NCBI GenBank assembly: GCA_937907165.1
Contig: CALCUH010000206.1
Span: 1 to 27,783, forward strand
Direction of reading: 5' to 3'
Length of the DNA stretch: 27,783 nucleotides
Source: an uncultured Bacteroidales bacterium
GTDB lineage: Bacteria; Bacteroidota; Bacteroidia; Bacteroidales; Paludibacteraceae
The position numbers were made by a program, and so were the translations under genes. Below are positions 22,700 through 27,783 of the stretch, in pieces. The stretch's first letter is position 1, and each line of letters opens with the position of its first letter. The notes beneath the pieces were generated by a model that saw only the letters and a program-made list of their open reading frames with translations, made no database searches and was not told the origin of the DNA.

Positions 22700-24172
22700 T
22701 TATTGCCTTTTCGTGTAGATGACGTCTATACAAGGCTTCAGTGTGTCGGCTGCCGCTTTGCCGTAAAAACCTGTGGCGGTCATCCATAATTGTTGCTTGT
22801 AATAGTAATCGTAATTGTCCAAAGTACGGACAACCGGGACAAGAATCATATTGTCCATATAAGACTCTCCGCTATTGTTTATCCTATTCTGGGTAGGCCT
22901 GGTGATGTTGAAAGCGTAGAGGTCTTTCGTTTCGTCAAGCGAACAAGTGAAGGAGGTGACACCATCAGGAGTCTTGTTGTTGTAGAAGAAGTTCTCGATG
23001 CTATCCTTTTGGATGAGCAACAATTGACCGCTATACAGGTACTTGTCGCTGACCTCTTTCCTATGGAATACAAGTCTTACGGAGTTGAATTTTACCATGG
23101 ATGTGTCATTCGCTTTCTTCTTGACGGAATCGATGATTTCTCCGTATGGGATAGTCACTTGGGTGTATACACCAGCTGGTGTGTAGGCGAAGGTTTGGTT
23201 GGCGTCGTTTGACTGCATCTTCTCTATGGTGTTTGACCAATCTTCGTGTTTGATAGCGTTCGCTCTTTTGACGGTCTTGTTGCCCGAAAGGAAGAAAGAG
23301 GTAACTAACGGATTAACTCCATATTTCTTTTCTATTTCTGTTGAAGTCACCATGGTGTCTCTGCCCTCGAAAGAGGTGTGGATGTCTGCGTCGAAATGGT
23401 AGTAGACCATGATTCCAGAGACTTCCACTTGTAGGATTGTGCCTTCGTTGAACGCATGTTTCACGTAAACGCCCGGAAAGAATTGGTTGAAATCGTTTTG
23501 TGAATCCCCTTTGTTGTCGATAAAGAAAGAAGATATTCTTTCTCCGAATTCTTTTGATAGCGGAATTCTGATGGCTCTGGAGTTCTTCGTTTGGTAGTTC
23601 GTCTCTCCTAAAAGTATGGATTCGTCGCAGTAATCTGAAACATTCACATTCGTGAAATATTTTTTATTTTCCAACCCTTTGTTTAATTCGAATACCTGCA
23701 ACGCTTGTAGAGCGGTTGAATCACCCCAAAAACCATCGTTATATTGCATGAGGTAGATTGTTGAATCGATAGTGAGTTTTTTGGTGTTTTTTAGGGACTT
23801 TATTTCGCCATAGCGCCCATCTATGTCCTTCAGCAATGTGTTCAAAATTCCTGTCGTTGCGGAAGTTGAGGTGATGATGGTAGTGTCCGGGAGTATGATA
23901 CCTCCGATTCTGGCGTCTACTTGCGTCATGTATTCGGCACTGATTTCGCCGAACAGTTCATCGGAGAATCGTCCGAAAAGCAAATAATCAGCCTTGCTCA
24001 AGAGTGAGTCGGAAACGATAGTGCTTGTTTGGACGTTTATATGGTTATGATACGTCTGTAATAAATCCTCGTCTGGTTGGATGGCGGTGCCTACGCTATT
24101 ATCGTCTTCACAGCCGCTGAAAAAGAATGCTGATATGCCAAGAGCATATAGTGTTAACTTACGTAGTCTCAT
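22700..24172 (-). CDS. DUF4270 lipoprotein
   Basis: A 490-residue outer-membrane lipoprotein. The signal peptide ends in SGC and the mature end begins C-E-D-D-N. An acidic patch directly after the lipid Cys is the export signal that takes Bacteroidota lipoproteins to the cell surface, so surface display is likely. The DUF4270 pattern is visible: GTAIQPDEDLL, then SKADYLLFGRFSDELFGEISAEYMTQV, a TIDSTIYLMQY strand, and a C-terminal DNMILVPVVRTLDNYDYYY. The fold is probably all beta; function is unknown. Length fits the family. It follows the GT5-domain gene by 30 bases and shares its promoter. In my knowledge the two are commonly neighbours in this phylum, which suggests a joint role. Confidence 0.9.
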   Translation of the reverse strand: MRLRKLTLYALGISAFFFSGCEDDNSVGTAIQPDEDLLQTYHNHINVQTSTIVSDSLLSKADYLLFGRFSDELFGEISAEYMTQVDARIGGIILPDTTIITSTSATTGILNTLLKDIDGRYGEIKSLKNTKKLTIDSTIYLMQYNDGFWGDSTALQALQVFELNKGLENKKYFTNVNVSDYCDESILLGETNYQTKNSRAIRIPLSKEFGERISSFFIDNKGDSQNDFNQFFPGVYVKHAFNEGTILQVEVSGIMVYYHFDADIHTSFEGRDTMVTSTEIEKKYGVNPLVTSFFLSGNKTVKRANAIKHEDWSNTIEKMQSNDANQTFAYTPAGVYTQVTIPYGEIIDSVKKKANDTSMVKFNSVRLVFHRKEVSDKYLYSGQLLLIQKDSIENFFYNNKTPDGVTSFTCSLDETKDLYAFNITRPTQNRINNSGESYMDNMILVPVVRTLDNYDYYYKQQLWMTATGFYGKAAADTLKPCIDVIYTKRQ

Positions 24173-24202
24173 TAAAAAGTGACAATAAGGAAGTGTTTGT
24201 GA

Positions 24203-25015
24203 TTACTCGGCCAAAATTTGGTCATAGAAATCGTTGTATGCGTCGACGTAGTTCTCAGGATTCTGGTACGCCAAAAATGGTTTGCCTGAATTCTCCATGT
24301 GGGCTAGTACGTCGCCATTGATTTTTTCGCTGCCGATAATCGACGCATCGGCATAGTCGATGGCGAAATTAGTCAAATCGGCATATGAAACCTCTTTTCC
24401 GTCGATTGCCTTGACGTCAGCGTCTTCAATGCCGTCGATTTTCAGCTTCTGCGCAAATTTGTCTGAGAAGGAACGCTTGAAATCGTCGCCGTAAACGGAA
24501 TAGATGACTTTCGAATTTTTGAAGAATGGATCAGTGTTGAATGCCTTTTTGATATAGATAGGGGTAAGTGCCGACATCCAGCCGTGGCAGTGGATGATGT
24601 CCGGTGTCCAACGGAGTTTTTTCACGGTCTCCAAAACACCTCTCACAAAGAAGATGGAACGGTCTTCGTTATCTTCGAATTCCCCGTTCTCGTCTGCGAT
24701 GGTATATTTCCTTTGGAAGAAATCATCGTTGTCTATGAAATAGACCTGCATCCTCGCAGCCTGAATTGACGCTACTTTGATGATTAACGGGTGGTCCGTG
24801 TCGTCGATGATGATGTTCATACCTGATAGACGGATGACTTCGTGAAGCTGGTTTCTCCGTTCGTTCACATTACCGAAACGTGGCATGAACGCACGGATTT
24901 CTTTCCCTTTTTCTTGAATCGCCTGTGGTAATTTCCTGCTTATCACGGAGATTTCTGTCTCCGGAAGATAAGGCGTAATCTCTTGAGAGATGTATAAAAC
25001 TTTTATACTGTCCAT
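24203..25015 (-). CDS. Stand-alone GT5 N-terminal domain (glycogen/starch synthase-like)
   Basis: A 270-residue cytoplasmic protein matching only the first Rossmann half of GT5 glycogen synthases. It starts KVLYISQEITPYL, as the family does, and keeps PDIIHCHGWMSALTPIYIKK (138-157, the HxHDW region) and YADASIIGSEKI. The ADP-glucose-binding KxGGL motif that should follow the first strand is replaced by ETEI (19-22). The whole C-terminal nucleotide-binding domain is absent. The ORF ends cleanly with a stop and no downstream frame resumes the homology, so this is a family form rather than a local break. Catalysis looks unlikely; a regulatory or binding role is inferred. A consensus promoter lies upstream and the DUF4270 gene is co-transcribed. 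Confidence 0.88.
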   Translation of the reverse strand: MDSIKVLYISQEITPYLPETEISVISRKLPQAIQEKGKEIRAFMPRFGNVNERRNQLHEVIRLSGMNIIIDDTDHPLIIKVASIQAARMQVYFIDNDDFFQRKYTIADENGEFEDNEDRSIFFVRGVLETVKKLRWTPDIIHCHGWMSALTPIYIKKAFNTDPFFKNSKVIYSVYGDDFKRSFSDKFAQKLKIDGIEDADVKAIDGKEVSYADLTNFAIDYADASIIGSEKINGDVLAHMENSGKPFLAYQNPENYVDAYNDFYDQILAE

Positions 25016-25038
25016 CTTTTAATAACAATTCTCTATCG

Positions 25039-25070
25039 CAAAGGTATGAATTTTATGTTGAAAAGCCAAA
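25039..25070 (-). promoter_or_regulatory. Consensus Bacteroidota promoter of the GT5/DUF4270 operon
   Basis: On the minus strand: TTTG (25070 to 25067), 20 bases, then TACCTTTG (25046 to 25039), an exact consensus. The transcript would start near 25033, about 17 nt before the ATG at 25015. Confidence 0.82.
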
Positions 25071-25108
25071 TTTTCAATTCTTTCTTTTTATTTCTTCGAT
25101 ATAATGCT

Positions 25109-25116
25109 TTCCTTTG
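25109..25116 (+). promoter_or_regulatory. Weak -7 promoter candidate for panC
   Basis: TTCCTTTG differs from TAnnTTTG in one base. A start near 25123 leaves about 29 nt before ATG 25152 and would exclude the in-frame ATG at 25104. No -33 element is seen. Confidence 0.35.
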
Positions 25117-25151
25117 CATTTCAATTTGGAATTGAAAATTTTTATTGGGTA

Positions 25152-25997
25152 ATGAAGATTTATAAAACTACAAAAGGACTTGAGAACGCATTACAAAAAT
25201 TGCGCTCTGAATCTAAGAGCATCGGACTCGTCCCAACGATGGGTGCGTTGCATGCGGGACATCTCTCTTTGGTGAAGAGATGTGTCGAGGAGAATGATGT
25301 GTGTGTGGTGAGCGTGTTCGTGAACCCGACTCAGTTCAATAACCAGACCGACTTGGAGAAATATCCTCGTACGTTGGAAGCCGACGCCGCATTGCTGGCT
25401 GGAGCTAAATGCACGATTTTGTTCGCTCCTTCCGTAAAGCAGATTTATCCGAAGCCTGATACGAGAGTCTTCGATTTCGGTCCGTTGGACAAGGTGATGG
25501 AGGGTGTTTACAGACCGGGTCACTTCAACGGTGTGGGTCAGGTGGTGAGCCGTCTTTTTGAAATCGTTAAACCGGTTAGGGCTTACTTCGGTGAAAAGGA
25601 TTTCCAGCAATTGGCTATCATCCGTAGAATGGTGAAGGATTATAAGATTCCTGTGAATATAGTAGGTTGCCCTATTGTCCGTGAGAAGGATGGCATGGCT
25701 TTGAGTAGTCGTAACGTTCGTCTCTCTAAGGATGAGAGGAAGAAGGCTGTACGTATCTCCCAAACTTTGATGAAGAGCGTCGAAATGGCTAAGGAGAAGA
25801 GCCTTCCGGAGGTGAAACAATGGGTGATTGACGAAATCAACAAGGAACCTGTCTTGAGTGTCGAATATTACGATATCGTCAATTCCGAGACCATGCAGAG
25901 CGTCAATTCATGGGACGACGCTAAGCTGATTACCGGTTGCATCACGGTCTATTGCGGTGAGGTCAGACTAATCGATAATATCCAATATAAAAAATAA
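25152..25997 (+). CDS. panC: Pantothenate synthetase (pantoate-beta-alanine ligase)
   Basis: A 281-residue cytoplasmic enzyme that joins pantoate and beta-alanine with ATP, the last step to pantothenate and hence CoA. It has VPTMGALHAGH (27-37), with the nucleotide-binding HxGH (34-37), then VFVNPTQFN, YRPGHFNGV, FGEKDFQQL and the ALSSRN loop. All are standard for PanC and the length is normal. I chose ATG 25152 (MKIYKT), the usual family start; the in-frame ATG at 25104 adds a hydrophobic 16-residue stretch and probably precedes the transcript start. It is followed after 3 bases by panD, which supplies the beta-alanine, so the pair is one operon. panB is not in the window. Confidence 0.96.
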   Translation: MKIYKTTKGLENALQKLRSESKSIGLVPTMGALHAGHLSLVKRCVEENDVCVVSVFVNPTQFNNQTDLEKYPRTLEADAALLAGAKCTILFAPSVKQIYPKPDTRVFDFGPLDKVMEGVYRPGHFNGVGQVVSRLFEIVKPVRAYFGEKDFQQLAIIRRMVKDYKIPVNIVGCPIVREKDGMALSSRNVRLSKDERKKAVRISQTLMKSVEMAKEKSLPEVKQWVIDEINKEPVLSVEYYDIVNSETMQSVNSWDDAKLITGCITVYCGEVRLIDNIQYKK

Positions 25998-26000
25998 ATT

Positions 26001-26354
26001 ATGCTGGTTGAAGTTTTAAAGTCCAAGATCCATCGTGTGAAGGTCACGGAGGCTAATTTGGATTACATCGGAAGCATTACCATCGATGAGGATTTGATGG
26101 ATGCGGCTAATATGATCGCGAATGAAAAGGTTTTCATCGTTAATAATAATAACGGTGCACGCTTCGAAACTTATATCATTAAGGGTGAACGCGGTAGCGG
26201 TATGATTTGTTTGAACGGTGCCGCCGCTCGTATGGCGCAGAAAGGCGACGTGGTGATTATCATGACTTTCGCACAAATGGATTTTGAGGAGGCTAAGACA
26301 TTTAAGCCTACTGTGGTTTTCCCTGACACTGAGACGAATAAATTGGTGAAATAG
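26001..26354 (+). CDS. panD: Aspartate 1-decarboxylase precursor
   Basis: A 117-residue pyruvoyl enzyme that decarboxylates L-aspartate to beta-alanine for PanC. The self-cleavage site Gly24-Ser25 lies in YIGSITID, where Ser25 becomes the pyruvoyl group of the alpha chain. Also seen are the substrate Arg in NNNGARFETY, GERGSGMICLNGAAAR, and the typical GDVVIIM strand. Length is normal. Processing in some bacteria needs PanZ/PanM, which is not expected here. The start lies 3 bases after the panC stop, and a hairpin terminator follows. Confidence 0.96.
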   Translation: MLVEVLKSKIHRVKVTEANLDYIGSITIDEDLMDAANMIANEKVFIVNNNNGARFETYIIKGERGSGMICLNGAAARMAQKGDVVIIMTFAQMDFEEAKTFKPTVVFPDTETNKLVK

Positions 26355-26396
26355 GGAAGTCTCTCACTTTCTTGTCTAATGCTGACAGATTGAATA

Positions 26397-26430
26397 GATG
26401 CATGACCTTCGTGGTTGTGCGTCTTTTTTT
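26397..26430 (+). terminator. Rho-independent terminator after panCD
   Basis: An 11-bp stem (26397-26407 with 26413-26423, three G-T pairs) and 5-nt loop are followed by seven T (26424-26430). Confidence 0.78.
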
Positions 26431-26443
26431 GTGGAACTTAATA

Positions 26444-26476
26444 AGAAAGCCCGGACATTTGATGCCCGGGCTTTCT
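26444..26476 (-). terminator. Terminator hairpin after clpB
   Basis: A perfect 11-bp stem, AGAAAGCCCGG (26444-26454) with CCGGGCTTTCT (26466-26476), and an 11-nt loop. On the minus strand it is followed by TATTAAG, a weak U tract. It lies 21 bases past the clpB stop. Confidence 0.72.
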
Positions 26477-26497
26477 CTATTTGTTTCGTGTGACCGT

Positions 26498-27783
26498 TTA
26501 ATTCGTGAATTTCAGATTCTCGCCGTCGCGGTTTACGACGATTGGTTTATTGCGGTCCACGCTCTGTGAAATCAGCGCTTTGGAGAGCTCGTTCAAGAGT
26601 AATCTTTGGATCGTTCTCTTAATCGGTCTCGCTCCGAACTGAGGATCGTAGCCTTCTTGGGCGATGAGCGCTCTCGCATCTTCCGTCACGTTGAGTTCGA
26701 TTCCGCTTTCTTTGAGCATCTTGTGGATGCTTGCGATTTGGATGTCTACTATTTTCTTCGTGTCTTCCTTGTCGAGCGGTGTGAACATGAGTATCTCGTC
26801 GATACGGTTCAAGAATTCAGGACGGATAGTCTCTTTCAATAAATCCATCACCTCTTTCTTCGCTTCTGTGCTCTTCTCTTCCTTGTTCTCCGCTGTCATG
26901 CCTTCGAATTTCTCGGCTATGACGGATGAGCCTAAGTTGGAGGTCATGATGATGATGGTGTTCTTGAAGTTGACCAGTCTTCCCTTGTTGTCGGTCAGAC
27001 GTCCGTCGTCCAAGACTTGCAGCAAGACGTTGAACACGTCCGGATGCGCCTTCTCGATTTCGTCGAACAATATGACGGAGTAGGGTTTTCTTCTGATAGC
27101 TTCGGTCAATTGACCTCCCTCATCGTATCCCACGTATCCCGGAGGGGCTCCGACCAAACGTGTGGCTGCGAATTTCTCTTGGTATTCTGACATGTCTATA
27201 CGAGTCATCATATTCTCGTCGTCGAATAGGAACTCTGCCAACGCTTTCGCCAACTCTGTCTTTCCGACGCCCGTTGTACCAAGGAATATGAAGGAACCGA
27301 TCGGCTTTTTCGGGTCTTGTAGTCCCGCTCTGCTTCGTCTGACCGCATCGGCCACCGCTCTGATGGCTTCGTCTTGTCCGACGATTCTCTTGTGGAGTTC
27401 CTCTTCCAGATTGATGAGCTTCTCTTTTTCGCTCTGCATCATCTTGTTGACCGGAATGCCTGTCCATTTGGAGACCACCTCGGCGATTTGTTCGGCATCA
27501 ACCTCTTCATTGATCATGGCGGTGTCGGTCTGCAGGTCGTGGAGCTGCTGTTTGAGCTGATCTACATGTTTTTCGGCCTCCTTGATGCGCCCATAGCGCA
27601 GCTCGGCCACCTTGCCGTAGTCGCCTTGTCGCTCTGCTTGTTCTGCCTCAAATTTGTAGTTCTCAATGTTTTTGACTTCTGTCTGGATGTTTTCCACGAT
27701 GCTTTTCTCGCTCTGCCAGCGGGCCTTCATCTGGTTCTTCACCTCGCTCAGCTCGCCAATCTCCTTGGCCAGCTGCGCCAGCT
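26498..27783 (-). CDS. clpB: ATP-dependent disaggregase ClpB (C-terminal half)
   Basis: About 428 residues of ClpB, open at the right edge. The visible part has the end of the coiled-coil middle domain (EQAERQGDYGKVAELRYG, E-E-V-D-A-E-Q-I-A) and the VVSKWTGIPV linker. The second AAA+ module follows, with Walker A GTTGVGKTELAK, Walker B VILFDEIEKAH, the pore loop GYVGYDEGG, sensor TSNLG and arginine finger IRPEFLNRIDE. The C-terminal D2 small domain ends in GARPIKRTIQRLL. The middle domain distinguishes ClpB from ClpA or ClpC. With DnaK it rescues aggregated proteins after heat shock. The N-terminal domain, first AAA+ module and promoter lie outside the window. G+C rises towards the right edge. 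Confidence 0.95.
   Translation of the reverse strand, partial: LAQLAKEIGELSEVKNQMKARWQSEKSIVENIQTEVKNIENYKFEAEQAERQGDYGKVAELRYGRIKEAEKHVDQLKQQLHDLQTDTAMINEEVDAEQIAEVVSKWTGIPVNKMMQSEKEKLINLEEELHKRIVGQDEAIRAVADAVRRSRAGLQDPKKPIGSFIFLGTTGVGKTELAKALAEFLFDDENMMTRIDMSEYQEKFAATRLVGAPPGYVGYDEGGQLTEAIRRKPYSVILFDEIEKAHPDVFNVLLQVLDDGRLTDNKGRLVNFKNTIIIMTSNLGSSVIAEKFEGMTAENKEEKSTEAKKEVMDLLKETIRPEFLNRIDEILMFTPLDKEDTKKIVDIQIASIHKMLKESGIELNVTEDARALIAQEGYDPQFGARPIKRTIQRLLLNELSKALISQSVDRNKPIVVNRDGENLKFTN

Noticed and set aside
24203..25015. Frameshifted or truncated full-length glycogen synthase
   Set aside because: Reading downstream of the stop on the minus strand leads within 30 bases to the DUF4270 start, with no remnant of the C-terminal GT domain.
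25191..25820. 209-codon open frame opposite panC
   Set aside because: Antisense of a well-conserved gene; His/Leu/Thr-rich with no domain, explained by the same codon bias.

Overview
The window is a chromosomal segment of a Bacteroidota bacterium, most likely order Bacteroidales. The pointers are lineage-typical genes: a MurF-alanine racemase fusion, a hybrid two-component system (HTCS), a DUF4270 lipoprotein, a lipoprotein form of dipeptidyl peptidase III with HECLGH, a DUF5103 protein (type IX secretion plug family) and a C-terminal type IX sorting domain. At least seven promoters also carry the Bacteroidota -7 element TAnnTTTG. I see no phage, IS element, CRISPR array, rRNA or plasmid feature. 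The species cannot be named from this sequence.

Layout. 1-251: 5' end of an NhaD-type Na+/H+ antiporter, minus strand. 418-1128: a TonB protein with its own terminator. 1225-6118: a tight minus-strand operon, rimM - rlmB - RluA-family pseudouridine synthase - secreted protein of unknown function - DPP III lipoprotein. It couples rRNA maturation and modification with exported proteins. 6310-8348: plus-strand pair ttcA and DUF5103, ending at a terminator shared with convergent tsaD (8415-9431). 9605-10414: VC0807-like membrane protein. 10499-12964: murF-alr fusion. 13133-13591: small hypothetical protein with a GTG start.

13686-21320 is the accessory-looking part, all on the minus strand. It holds a 1342-residue HTCS sensor/regulator without an adjacent SusC/SusD locus, an AT-rich secreted YD-like protein, a Sel1-repeat lipoprotein with a half-lost zinc ribbon, and a secreted BD-FAE-like esterase with a type IX sorting domain. 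21565-21638 is a tRNA with CAT anticodon that has its own consensus promoter and terminator. An unrecognised lipoprotein follows.

22700-26354 is a divergent cluster. On the minus strand a stand-alone, apparently non-catalytic GT5 (glycogen synthase N-terminal) domain leads into a DUF4270 lipoprotein. On the plus strand panC-panD make pantothenate precursors. The window ends inside clpB (26498-27783, minus).

The best candidates for something not yet described are the pseudo-glycosyltransferase/DUF4270 pair and the orphan HTCS region with the zinc-ribbon Sel1 lipoprotein. None of these amounts to a demonstrated new system; they are leads.
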